From Streptomyces leeuwenhoekii (lineage in GTDB: Bacteria; Actinomycetota; Actinomycetes; Streptomycetales; Streptomycetaceae): a stretch of DNA of 64,000 bases. A program made the translations under genes and the position numbers. The stretch covers positions 3,486,001 to 3,550,000 of the forward strand of contig NZ_LN831790.1 in assembly GCF_001013905.1 (NCBI RefSeq). The letters run 5' to 3'. The notes under the pieces were generated by a model that made no database searches, was not told where the DNA came from, and saw only the letters and a list, made by a program, of their open reading frames with translations. This document shows, piece by piece, positions 56,725-64,000 of the stretch. Positions within the stretch are counted from its first letter, which is position 1. The number at the start of each line of letters is the position of its first letter.

Positions 56725-57108
56725 TCAGAACTTGAGCCCGGCCTCGCGGGCGGCGTCGGCCAGGGCGGCGATGCGCCCGGCGTACTGGTTGCCACCACGG
56801 TCGAACACGACAGCCTCGACACCGGCGGCCTTGGCACGCTCGGCGACCAGGGCGCCGACCTGCTTGGCCTGCGCGGACTTGTCGCCCTCGCCACCGCGGA
56901 TCGAAGCGTCCAGGGTGGACGCCGACGCCAGGGTGTGGCCCTTGAGGTCGTCGATCACCTGCGCCACGATGTGGCGGTTGGAGCGGGTCACGACCAGACG
57001 GGGGCGCTCGGCGGTACCCGAGACCTTCTTGCGGATCCGGATGTGGCGACGCTTGATAGCAGCACGCTTGTAGGCGTCGCCCTTGAGGATCTTCTGCCCG
57101 TATGCCAT
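56725..57108 (-). CDS. rplR: 50S ribosomal protein L18
   Basis: 127 aa; binds 5S r[23 protein letters not shown], then [20 protein letters not shown] and the end EAGLKF. Starts three bases after the rplF stop. Confidence 0.96.
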   Translation of the reverse strand: MAYGQKILKGDAYKRAAIKRRHIRIRKKVSGTAERPRLVVTRSNRHIVAQVIDDLKGHTLASASTLDASIRGGEGDKSAQAKQVGALVAERAKAAGVEAVVFDRGGNQYAGRIAALADAAREAGLKF

Positions 57109-57111
57109 GGC

Positions 57112-57651
57112 TTACTTACCCGCCTTTCCGACCTTGCGGCGGATGACTTCGCCCTCGTACTTGACGCCCTTGGCCTTGTACGGGTCGGGCTTGCGCAGCT
57201 TGCGGATGTTGGCCGCAACCTCGCCGACCTTCTGCTTGTCGATGCCCTCGACCGAGAAACGGGTCGGGGACTCCACCTTGAAGGTGATGCCCTCGGGGGC
57301 CTCGACCAGGATCGGGTGGCTGTAGCCCAGGGAGAACTCCAGGTTGGAGCCCTTCGCCTGGACGCGGTAACCGACACCGCTGATCTCGAGCTTCTTGACG
57401 TATCCCTGGGTCACACCGGTGATCATGTTCGCCACCAGCGTGCGGGACAGGCCGTGCAGGGCCTTGCTCTGCCGCTCGTCGTTCGGGCGGGTCACCGCGA
57501 GGGTGCCGTCTTCGCCCTTAGCGATCTCGATCGGCGCGGCAACGGTGTGCGAGAGGGAACCCTTGGGACCCTTCACGGAAACCGTACGGCCGTCGATGGT
57601 GACGTCCACGCCGGCGGGAACCTGGATGGGGAGCTTGCCGATACGCGACAT
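57112..57651 (-). CDS. rplF: 50S ribosomal protein L6
   Basis: 179 aa with two L6 repeats: [19 protein letters not shown] at the start and [20 protein letters not shown] near the end, the L6 signature. spc operon between rpsH and rplR. Confidence 0.96.
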   Translation of the reverse strand: MSRIGKLPIQVPAGVDVTIDGRTVSVKGPKGSLSHTVAAPIEIAKGEDGTLAVTRPNDERQSKALHGLSRTLVANMITGVTQGYVKKLEISGVGYRVQAKGSNLEFSLGYSHPILVEAPEGITFKVESPTRFSVEGIDKQKVGEVAANIRKLRKPDPYKAKGVKYEGEVIRRKVGKAGK

Positions 57652-57672
57652 TGGCTTTTCCTCCGTTCCCGA

Positions 57673-58071
57673 CTACCAGACGTAGGCGAGGACTTCCCCA
57701 CCCACGCCCTTCTTCTGCGCCTGCTTGTCGGTCAGGAGACCGTGGGACGTGGAGATGATCGCCACGCCCAGGCCGCCGAGGACCTTCGGCAGGTTGGTGG
57801 ACTTCGCGTACACCCGGAGACCGGGCTTGGAGATCCGCTTGATGCCCGCGATGGAGCGCTCACGGTTCGGGCCGAACTTCAGCTCGAGGACGAGGTTCTT
57901 GCCGACCTCGGCGTCCTCGACGCGCCAGCCCGTGATGAAGCCCTCCTGCTGGAGGATCTCCGCGATGTGCGACTTGATCTTGGAGTGCGGCATCGACACC
58001 GAGTCGTGGTATGCCGAGTTCGCGTTCCGCAGACGCGTCAGCATGTCTGCGATCGGATCAGTCATGGTCAT
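57673..58071 (-). CDS. rpsH: 30S ribosomal protein S8
   Basis: 132 aa. [14 protein letters not shown] at the start and [20 protein letters not shown] near the end, the S8 signature. ATG 58071 has GAAGG seven bases upstream; ATG 58065 is also in frame. The 266-base gap before it from rpsN is large for this operon and has no obvious gene. Confidence 0.95.
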   Translation of the reverse strand: MTMTDPIADMLTRLRNANSAYHDSVSMPHSKIKSHIAEILQQEGFITGWRVEDAEVGKNLVLELKFGPNRERSIAGIKRISKPGLRVYAKSTNLPKVLGGLGVAIISTSHGLLTDKQAQKKGVGGEVLAYVW

Positions 58072-58337
58072 GAATTGGCCTTCGGCCTCTCTCGCCGGGG
58101 TTTCCTGGTGCGCCATCCCTCTCCCCGATCCGAGACGGGACGGGTGCGGCGCGGTGGACCTACGGCGTAGTAAGTCGTAAGGGCGGCGGCAGACGCCCAA
58201 CCCCACAAGCCTAAGGCATGCGGGCTGGGCGTCCTGCCGCCCCGGTTGCTTACCGAGAGCTTCGGGAATCCCAATCCAACCAGTCGGCCCGAGGGGCCGC
58301 CCTCAAGGGGCGGTGGTCGGGCGACGGGTGGGCGGGA

Positions 58338-58523
58338 TTACCAGGAGCTCTTGGTCACGCCCGGCAGCTCGCCGCGGTGAGCCATCTCACGAAGGCACAC
58401 ACGGCACAGGCCGAACTTGCGGTAGACGGAGTGCGGACGGCCACAACGCTGGCAGCGGGTGTACGCACGCACACCGAACTTGGGCTTGCGAGCAGCCTTC
58501 GCGATCAGAGCCTTCTTCGCCAT
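58338..58523 (-). CDS. rpsN: 30S ribosomal protein S14, zinc type (Z)
   Basis: 61 aa, [20 protein letters not shown] then the zinc ribbon CQRC...CRVC. The short zinc-type S14 is the housekeeping form; a longer zinc-free copy is expected elsewhere under Zur control. Five bases after the rplE stop. Confidence 0.95.
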   Translation of the reverse strand: MAKKALIAKAARKPKFGVRAYTRCQRCGRPHSVYRKFGLCRVCLREMAHRGELPGVTKSSW

Positions 58524-58528
58524 CTCGC

Positions 58529-59086
58529 TCACGCCTCCTTGAACGGGAAGCCGAGGTGACGGAGAAGGGCACGGCCCTCTTCGTCGTTGGTCGCCGTGGT
58601 GACCACGGTGATGTCCATACCCCGGACGCGGTCGATCTTGTCCTGGTCGATCTCGTGGAACATGACCTGCTCCGTGAGACCGAAGGTGTAGTTGCCACGG
58701 CCGTCGAACTGCTTGGGGGACAGGCCGCGGAAGTCGCGGATGCGCGGGAGCGCCAGCGACAGGGTGCGGTCCAGGAACTCCCACATGCGGTCGCCACGGA
58801 GCGTGACGTGGGCACCGATCGGCTGACCCTCACGCAGCTTGAACTGCGCGATGGACTTGCGGGCCTTGGTCACGGCCGGCTTCTGACCGGTGATCGTGGT
58901 GAGGTCGCGCACGGCGCCGTCGATCAGCTTGGAGTCGCGGGCGGCGTCGCCCACACCCATGTTGACCACGATCTTCACGAGGCCCGGAACCTGCATGACG
59001 TTCTCGTACTTGAACTCGTCACGCAGCTTGCCGACGATCTCCTCGCGGTACTTCTGCTTCAGACGCGGGGTCACGGTGGTCGTCAT
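58529..59086 (-). CDS. rplE: 50S ribosomal protein L5
   Basis: 185 aa; 5S rRNA binding. [15 protein letters not shown] and [16 protein letters not shown] are the L5 motifs. Its ATG shares one base with the rplX TGA. spc operon. Confidence 0.96.
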   Translation of the reverse strand: MTTTVTPRLKQKYREEIVGKLRDEFKYENVMQVPGLVKIVVNMGVGDAARDSKLIDGAVRDLTTITGQKPAVTKARKSIAQFKLREGQPIGAHVTLRGDRMWEFLDRTLSLALPRIRDFRGLSPKQFDGRGNYTFGLTEQVMFHEIDQDKIDRVRGMDITVVTTATNDEEGRALLRHLGFPFKEA

Positions 59087-59409
59087 CAGATGTCCTCACC
59101 CGTCCGCTTGGCAACGCGGATCTTGTTGCCCTCGTCGTCGAAGCGGTAGCCGACGCGGGTCGGGACCTTCTGGCCGTCCTTCTCCACGACCAGCATGACG
59201 TTGCTGACGTGGATCGGGGCCTCGGTGGTCACGATGCCGCCGGCCTGCGAACCGCGGGCGGTCGGCCCGGCCTTCGTGTGCTTCTTGACCCGGTTGACAC
59301 CCTCGACCAGGACACGGTCCTCGCGGGGGAAGGCCGCGATGACCTTGCCCTGCTTGCCCTTGTCCTTACCGGTGATGACCTGGACCAGGTCGCCCTTCTT
59401 GATCTTCAT
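59086..59409 (-). CDS. rplX: 50S ribosomal protein L24
   Basis: 107 aa KOW-domain protein: [20 protein letters not shown], then [16 protein letters not shown] 59409 gives the usual N-terminus. GTG 59415 is two codons longer, lies closer to GGAGG, and overlaps the rplN stop as GTGA, so it is a real alternative. Confidence 0.95.
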   Translation of the reverse strand: MKIKKGDLVQVITGKDKGKQGKVIAAFPREDRVLVEGVNRVKKHTKAGPTARGSQAGGIVTTEAPIHVSNVMLVVEKDGQKVPTRVGYRFDDEGNKIRVAKRTGEDI

Positions 59410-59411
59410 GC

Positions 59412-59780
59412 TCACAGCACCTCCGGCGCGAGGGAGATGATCTTCATGAACTTCTTCTCGCGCAGCTCACGGCCGACGGGGCCGAAGATACGGGTGCCGC
59501 GAGGGTCGCCGTCGTTCTTCAGAATGACGGCGGCGTTCTCGTCGAAGCGGATGTACGAGCCGTCCGGACGGCGGCGCTCCTTCACGGTGCGAACGATGAC
59601 CGCCTTGACGACGTCACCCTTCTTCACGTTGCCACCGGGGATCGCGTCCTTGACGGTGGCGACGATGACGTCACCGATACCCGCGTAGCGGCGACCGGAG
59701 CCACCGAGCACACGGATGCAGAGGATCTCCTTCGCACCCGTGTTGTCGGCGACACGCAGTCGCGACTCCTGCTGGATCAC
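59412..59780 (-). CDS. rplN: 50S ribosomal protein L14
   Basis: 122 aa: [18 protein letters not shown] at the start and [18 protein letters not shown] with the end SLAPEVL. The GTG at 59780 is the standard start. First gene after a 105-base gap with two hairpins. Confidence 0.96.
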   Translation of the reverse strand: MIQQESRLRVADNTGAKEILCIRVLGGSGRRYAGIGDVIVATVKDAIPGGNVKKGDVVKAVIVRTVKERRRPDGSYIRFDENAAVILKNDGDPRGTRIFGPVGRELREKKFMKIISLAPEVL

Positions 59781-59809
59781 GTCTATCTCCTGGATGTCTG
59801 CCGGTTCCC

Positions 59810-59880
59810 GGGGCGGAGTCCGTGGTCACACGGTCTCCGCCCCGAGCCTGGCGGAACGATGCCTAGGGGGTCCCCCTAGG
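59810..59880 (-). repeat. Two hairpins between rpsQ and rplN
   Basis: GGGGCGGAG (59810-59818) pairs with CTCCGCCCC (59835-59843). CCTAGGGGG-T-CCCCCTAGG (59862-59880) is a near-perfect palindrome starting five bases after the rpsQ stop. They mark the S10/spc operon boundary and may act as terminator or attenuator. Confidence 0.6.
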
Positions 59881-59885
59881 AGGGA

Positions 59886-60173
59886 TTACTTGGCCTTCTC
59901 GAGGATCTCGACGACGCGCCAGCGCTTGGTCGCGGACAGCGGCCGGGTCTCCATGAGGAGGACGCGGTCGCCGACACCCGCGGCGTTCTGCTCGTCGTGC
60001 GCCTTGAGCTTGTTCGTACGGCGGATGACCTTGCCGTACAGCGCGTGCTTGACGCGGTCCTCGACGGCGACGACGACGGTCTTGTCCATCTTGTCGCTGA
60101 CGACGTAACCCTCGCGGGTCTTACGGAAGCCGCGCGCTTCGGTGTTCTGCTCAGTCACGTTGTTCTCGCTCAT
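59886..60173 (-). CDS. rpsQ: 30S ribosomal protein S17
   Basis: 95 aa: [20 protein letters not shown], then [27 protein letters not shown], the S17 signature. ATG overlaps the rpmC stop by one base. Last gene of the S10 operon. Confidence 0.96.
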   Translation of the reverse strand: MSENNVTEQNTEARGFRKTREGYVVSDKMDKTVVVAVEDRVKHALYGKVIRRTNKLKAHDEQNAAGVGDRVLLMETRPLSATKRWRVVEILEKAK

Positions 60174-60397
60174 CAGGCGTTCTCCACCTGCTCGATGCCG
60201 AGCTCACGCTCACGCATGAGGGTGTAGATCCGGGCGATGTCCTTGCGGACCGCCTTCAGACGGCCGTGGTTCTCGAGCTGGCCCGTCGCCGCCTGGAAGC
60301 GGAGGTTGAACAGCTCTTCCTTGGCCTCGCGGAGCTTGTTCAGAAGCTCCTCGTTGCCCAGCTCGCGCAGCTCGGACGCCTTGGTACCGGCCGACAT
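60173..60397 (-). CDS. rpmC: 50S ribosomal protein L29
   Basis: 74 aa, mostly two helices: [20 protein letters not shown] and [23 protein letters not shown] 60397 shares a base with the rplP stop; GTG 60400 directly before it is possible. Confidence 0.94.
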   Translation of the reverse strand: MSAGTKASELRELGNEELLNKLREAKEELFNLRFQAATGQLENHGRLKAVRKDIARIYTLMRERELGIEQVENA

Positions 60398-60816
60398 CAC
60401 GCTTCACCTGCCTCGCGCTTGACGATCCGGCACTTCATCGGCAGCTTGTGGGCCGCACGGGTCAGCGCCTCACGGGCGATCTTCTCGTTGGGGTACGACA
60501 GCTCGAACATGACGCGTCCGGGCTTGACGTTGGCGACCCACCACTCCGGAGAACCCTTACCGGAACCCATGCGGGTCTCGGCCGGCTTCTTCGTCAGCGG
60601 ACGGTCCGGGTAGATGTTGATCCAGACCTTGCCGCCACGCTTGATGTGACGGGTCATGGCGATACGAGCCGCCTCGATCTGGCGGTTCGTGACGTACGCC
60701 GGGGTCAGCGCCTGGATGCCGTACTCGCCGAACGCAACCTGCGTGCCACCCTTGGACATGCCGTTGCGCTTGGGGTGGTGCTGCTTGCGGTGCTTGACCC
60801 TACGGGGGATCAGCAT
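60397..60816 (-). CDS. rplP: 50S ribosomal protein L16
   Basis: 139 aa: [18 protein letters not shown] at the start and the [20 protein letters not shown] loop, the L16 signature. Five bases after rpsC. Confidence 0.96.
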   Translation of the reverse strand: MLIPRRVKHRKQHHPKRNGMSKGGTQVAFGEYGIQALTPAYVTNRQIEAARIAMTRHIKRGGKVWINIYPDRPLTKKPAETRMGSGKGSPEWWVANVKPGRVMFELSYPNEKIAREALTRAAHKLPMKCRIVKREAGEA

Positions 60817-60821
60817 GACGG

Positions 60822-61643
60822 TCAGGCCTCCGTTCCGGTGCTCTCAGCCGGAGCGGCGGCGGGAGCCTCGGCCTTGGGGGCCTCGGCGCCGGCAGCCTGC
60901 TGCGGCTTGCGACCACGCCGCTCGCCACCGCGGCCACCACGGGCCGGGCGGTCGGCGCCACCGCGGGCCGGGCGGTTACCCGCACGGGCGGCAGCGTTCT
61001 CGGCGCGGACCTCGGCGATGTTCTTGACGTCGCCCTTGTAGATCCAGACCTTCACACCGATGCGGCCGAAGGTCGTCTTGGCCTCGAAGAAGCCGTAGTC
61101 CACGTTCGCGCGGAGCGTGTGCAGGGGCACGCGGCCCTCGCGGTAGAACTCCGAGCGGGACATCTCGGCGCCGCCGAGGCGGCCACCGCACTGGATCTTG
61201 ATGCCCTTGGCGCCCGCCTTCATCGCCGACTGCATGCTCTTGCGCATGGCGCGGCGGAAGGAGACGCGCGAGGAGAGCTGCTCGGCAACGGCCTGGGCCA
61301 CCAGCTGAGCGTCCGTCTCGGGGTTCTTGACCTCGAGGATGTTCAGCTGGACCTGCTTGCCCGTGAGCTTCTCGAGGTCGCCGCGGATGCGGTCGGCCTC
61401 GGCGCCACGGCGGCCGATGACGATGCCCGGACGCGCGGTGTGGATGTCCACGCGGACACGGTCACGGGTGCGCTCGATCTCGACCTTGGAGATGCCGGCG
61501 CGCTCCATGCCGGACGTCATCATCCGACGGATGGCGACGTCTTCCTTGACGTAGTCCTTGTACAGCTTGTCGGCGTACCAGCGGCTCTTGAAGTCGGTGG
61601 TGACACCGAGCCGGAACCCGTGCGGGTTTACCTTCTGGCCCAT
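60822..61643 (-). CDS. rpsC: 30S ribosomal protein S3
   Basis: 273 aa. [20 protein letters not shown] at the start, the KH motif [13 protein letters not shown] and the S3 signature near [10 protein letters not shown] tail of about 60 residues is rich in Arg/Gly and then Ala/Pro/Glu, as in other Streptomyces. Start overlaps the rplV stop by one base. Confidence 0.96.
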   Translation of the reverse strand: MGQKVNPHGFRLGVTTDFKSRWYADKLYKDYVKEDVAIRRMMTSGMERAGISKVEIERTRDRVRVDIHTARPGIVIGRRGAEADRIRGDLEKLTGKQVQLNILEVKNPETDAQLVAQAVAEQLSSRVSFRRAMRKSMQSAMKAGAKGIKIQCGGRLGGAEMSRSEFYREGRVPLHTLRANVDYGFFEAKTTFGRIGVKVWIYKGDVKNIAEVRAENAAARAGNRPARGGADRPARGGRGGERRGRKPQQAAGAEAPKAEAPAAAPAESTGTEA

Positions 61644-61990
61644 TACCGGGTTCCTTCCTTGCTGCTGACGACCACGGTGATGTGGCTGGTCCGCTTGCGG
61701 ATCCGGTAGGCGCGGCCCTGGGCACGCGGGCGGAACCGCTTCAGGGTCGGGCCCTCGTCGACGTACGCCTCGGAGACGTACAGGCTGTCGACGTCGGTGT
61801 GGTCGTAGTTGTGCGCGGCGTTGGCGATGGCGCTGTCGAGCACCTTGCCGACCGGCACGCTCGCGGCCTGCGGGGCGAAACGCAGGACCGCCTGAGCCTC
61901 CGTGGCGTTCAGGCCACGGATGAGGTCCACCACACGGCGGGCCTTCATGGGCGTGACGCGGATGTACCGCGCCTGGGCCCTGGCTTCCAT
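61643..61990 (-). CDS. rplV: 50S ribosomal protein L22
   Basis: 115 aa: [20 protein letters not shown] at the start and [20 protein letters not shown] near the end, the tunnel-lining loop. ATG 61990 has AAGGG seven bases upstream, so the longer frame to 62014 is not used. Confidence 0.95.
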   Translation of the reverse strand: MEARAQARYIRVTPMKARRVVDLIRGLNATEAQAVLRFAPQAASVPVGKVLDSAIANAAHNYDHTDVDSLYVSEAYVDEGPTLKRFRPRAQGRAYRIRKRTSHITVVVSSKEGTR

Positions 61991-62035
61991 GGTTGTCCCT
62001 TCAGTGTTTGTCATTGGTCGTTTGCACCCCGCCGG

Positions 62036-62317
62036 TTAGCGGCGCTTCGACTTCCGGTCTTCCTTGACGTGGCCCCGGAAGGTGCGGGTCGGCGAGAACT
62101 CGCCGAGCTTGTGGCCGACCATCGACTCGGTGACAAACACCGGGATGTGGGTCTTGCCGTTGTGCACCGCGATCGTGTGGCCCAGCATCGCCGGGACGAT
62201 CATCGAGCGACGGGACCAGGTCTTGATGACGTTCTTGGTGCCCGCTTCGTTCTGGGCGTCCACCTTCTTCATCAGGTGGTCGTCGACGAAGGGCCCCTTC
62301 TTCAAGCTACGAGGCAT
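62036..62317 (-). CDS. rpsS: 30S ribosomal protein S19
   Basis: 93 aa: [18 protein letters not shown], then the S19 signature [21 protein letters not shown] precedes the ATG. S10 operon. Confidence 0.96.
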   Translation of the reverse strand: MPRSLKKGPFVDDHLMKKVDAQNEAGTKNVIKTWSRRSMIVPAMLGHTIAVHNGKTHIPVFVTESMVGHKLGEFSPTRTFRGHVKEDRKSKRR

Positions 62318-62329
62318 CTCAACCCGTCC

Positions 62330-63166
62330 TTAGCGCTTCTTGTTCGTCTTGCGGCGGCGGACGATGTACTTGTTCGACGCCTTCTTGGGCGAACGAGTAC
62401 GGCCTTCCTTCTTGCCCCACGGCGACACGGGGTGACGACCACCGGAGGTCCGGCCCTCACCACCACCGTGCGGGTGGTCAACCGGGTTCATGACCACACC
62501 ACGGACGGTCGGGCGAACGCCCAGCCACCGCTTGCGGCCCGCCTTGCCCCAGTTGATGTTGCTCTGCTCGGCGTTGCCGACCTCGCCGACGGTGGCGCGG
62601 CAGCGGACGTCGACCAGGCGGATCTCACCGGACGGCATGCGCAGGTGGGCGTAGGCGCCCTCCTTCGCGAGCAGCTGCACGGAGGCGCCGGCGGAGCGGG
62701 CGAACTTCGCGCCGCCGCCCGGACGCAGCTCGATGGCGTGCAGCGTCGTACCGACCGGGATGTTGCGCAGGGCAAGGTTGTTGCCCGGCTTGATGTCGGC
62801 CCCGGGACCGTTCTCGATGCGGTCGCCCTGCTGCAGGCCGCGCGGCGCGAGGATGTAGCGCTTCTCGCCGTCGGCGTAGTGCAGCAGCGCGATGCGCGCG
62901 GTGCGGTTGGGGTCGTACTCGATGTGCGCGACCTTCGCCGGCACGCCGTCCTTGTCGTGACGACGGAAGTCGATCACGCGGTAGGCGCGCTTGTGTCCGC
63001 CACCCTGGTGGCGCACGGTCACACGACCGGCGTTGTTACGGCCGCCCTTGCTGTGCAGCGGGCGGACCAGCGACTTCTCCGGCGTGGACCGCGTGACCTC
63101 GACGAAGTCGGCGACGCTGGCGCCACGACGGCCAGGAGTCGTCGGCTTGTACTTGCGGATACCCAT
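62330..63166 (-). CDS. rplB: 50S ribosomal protein L2
   Basis: 278 aa: [18 protein letters not shown] at the start and the peptidyl-transferase-proximal motif [20 protein letters not shown] with the essential His. S10 operon between rplW and rpsS. Confidence 0.97.
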   Translation of the reverse strand: MGIRKYKPTTPGRRGASVADFVEVTRSTPEKSLVRPLHSKGGRNNAGRVTVRHQGGGHKRAYRVIDFRRHDKDGVPAKVAHIEYDPNRTARIALLHYADGEKRYILAPRGLQQGDRIENGPGADIKPGNNLALRNIPVGTTLHAIELRPGGGAKFARSAGASVQLLAKEGAYAHLRMPSGEIRLVDVRCRATVGEVGNAEQSNINWGKAGRKRWLGVRPTVRGVVMNPVDHPHGGGEGRTSGGRHPVSPWGKKEGRTRSPKKASNKYIVRRRKTNKKR

Positions 63167-63217
63167 TGTCTCTCAGTCCTCGGAAGTGATTTCCGAAATC
63201 TGGACGATCCCGACCGC

Positions 63218-63637
63218 TTACGCGGTCGGACCGCCGAAGATGTCGATACGGTCGCCCTCGGCGAGGGTCACGATCGCGCGCTTGGTGGCGGCGCGCTGGC
63301 CGAAGCCGGTGCGGGTCCGCTTGCGCTTGCCGACGCGGTTGATCGTGTTCACGCCGGTGACCTTGACCGAGAAGACCGACTGGACGGCCTCCTTGATCTG
63401 GGTCTTGTTGGCACGCGGGTCGACGAGGAACGTGTACTTGTTCTCGTCGATGAGCGCGTAGCTCTTCTCCGACACGACCGGCTTGAGCAGCACGTCACGG
63501 GGGTCCGTGTACGCCTTGCTCGCCGGGGTGACAACGGTGTTCTTGCCCTCGGTGGCGTGGCGACGCGCCTTCTTGACGCGCGCCTCCTTGGCGGCCTTGG
63601 CGGCCTTCGAGGCGATGGAGGGGTGACGGGTAGCCAT
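63218..63637 (-). CDS. rplW: 50S ribosomal protein L23
   Basis: 139 aa. A basic N-terminal extension of about 40 residues precedes the L23 core ([35 protein letters not shown]). ATG 63637 shares a base with the rplD stop (TGATG). Confidence 0.95.
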   Translation of the reverse strand: MATRHPSIASKAAKAAKEARVKKARRHATEGKNTVVTPASKAYTDPRDVLLKPVVSEKSYALIDENKYTFLVDPRANKTQIKEAVQSVFSVKVTGVNTINRVGKRKRTRTGFGQRAATKRAIVTLAEGDRIDIFGGPTA

Positions 63638-64000
63638 CAGGCCTCGCTCCCTTCGGTGTCGTTGGCCTTGTTCGGGCCGGCGACGAAGGACTCGAAAGCG
63701 GCCTTGGTGAAGACCACGTCGTCCGAGACGAGAACGTCGTACGTGTTGAGCTGGCCCGGCTCCAGGATGTGGACCTGGGGCAGGTTGCGGGCGGACAGCC
63801 ACGCGGCCTCGTCGGAGCGGTCGACGACCAGGAGCAGGTTCTTGCGCTCGCTGATCTTGCCGAACAGGCTCTTCGCGGCCTTCGTGGAGGGGGTCTCGCC
63901 CTCGACCACGCCGGTGACGACGTGGATGCGGTTGTGGCGGGCCCGGTCGGTGAGGGCGTGGCGCAGGGCCGCGGCCTTCATCTTCTTCGGGGTCCGCTGC
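63637..64000 (-). CDS. rplD: 50S ribosomal protein L4, 5' end cut by the window
   Basis: The open frame runs to position 64000 without a start. It begins [16 protein letters not shown], which is well inside L4, and continues to [20 protein letters not shown] and the stop at 63637. About 120 C-terminal residues are present. The Met at 63981 is internal. S10 operon; rplC and rpsJ should follow outside the window. Confidence 0.95.
   Translation of the reverse strand, partial: QRTPKKMKAAALRHALTDRARHNRIHVVTGVVEGETPSTKAAKSLFGKISERKNLLLVVDRSDEAAWLSARNLPQVHILEPGQLNTYDVLVSDDVVFTKAAFESFVAGPNKANDTEGSEA

Overview
The window is high-GC actinobacterial chromosome, almost certainly from a Streptomyces. The evidence is the strong GC bias at third codon positions, the bldM-whiD developmental pair, two CIRCE operators before groES, a GroEL with a His-rich tail, AcpS-type holo-ACP synthase, zinc-type ribosomal proteins S14 and L36, many apparently leaderless genes, and a gene order I recognise from the S. 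coelicolor core chromosome. Most of the window is conserved core; the oddities sit mainly between genes.

Layout. 1-9.3 kb: a truncated succinate-semialdehyde dehydrogenase, then four consecutive membrane Ser/Thr kinase genes, one of which is a predicted pseudokinase. 9.6-15.6 kb: glycerol-3-phosphate dehydrogenase, a nucleotide-sugar dehydrogenase lacking its catalytic Cys, an IMPDH-like paralogue, and guaB. 15.7-18.1 kb: the ECF sigma gene shbA, bldM and whiD. 18.2-20.7 kb: a LysR regulator divergent from a MOSC protein, and an SDR. 20.9-23.1 kb: groES-groEL under two CIRCE sites. 23.2-28.5 kb: two overlapping polysaccharide deacetylase lipoproteins, a SAM methyltransferase, an LCP-family wall protein and a LacI regulator. 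28.7-35.5 kb: tsaB-rimI-tsaD (with a small coupled gene), a small secreted or membrane protein, a 70-codon ORF with a palindromic leader, tsaE, an alpha/beta hydrolase and alr. 35.5-36.0 kb: a 35-bp-period tandem repeat. 36.1-43.8 kb: nnr, an atypical tRNA-Gly(UCC), acpS, glmS, coaA, a DUF389 protein and glmM. 44.0-64.0 kb: rpsI-rplM, a GT-C membrane glycosyltransferase, a membrane-anchored protein, truA, and then the alpha, spc and S10 ribosomal operons read backwards, ending inside rplD.

Functional links. alr, glmS, glmM, the LCP protein, the deacetylases and possibly the tRNA-Gly all bear on cell-wall synthesis or modification. tsaB, tsaD and tsaE provide tRNA t6A synthesis. guaB and its paralogue concern guanine nucleotides. 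shbA, bldM and whiD link housekeeping sigma supply to sporulation. The ribosomal operons carry rpoA, secY, adk, map and infA as in other bacteria.

Most notable items: the atypical tRNA-Gly, the pseudokinase among kinases sharing an extracytoplasmic domain, a 3'-end remnant of a second map allele, two related inverted-repeat elements starting at TAG stop codons, the 35-bp and 30-bp tandem repeats, the small ORF behind a perfect palindrome, and 13 genes that look leaderless.
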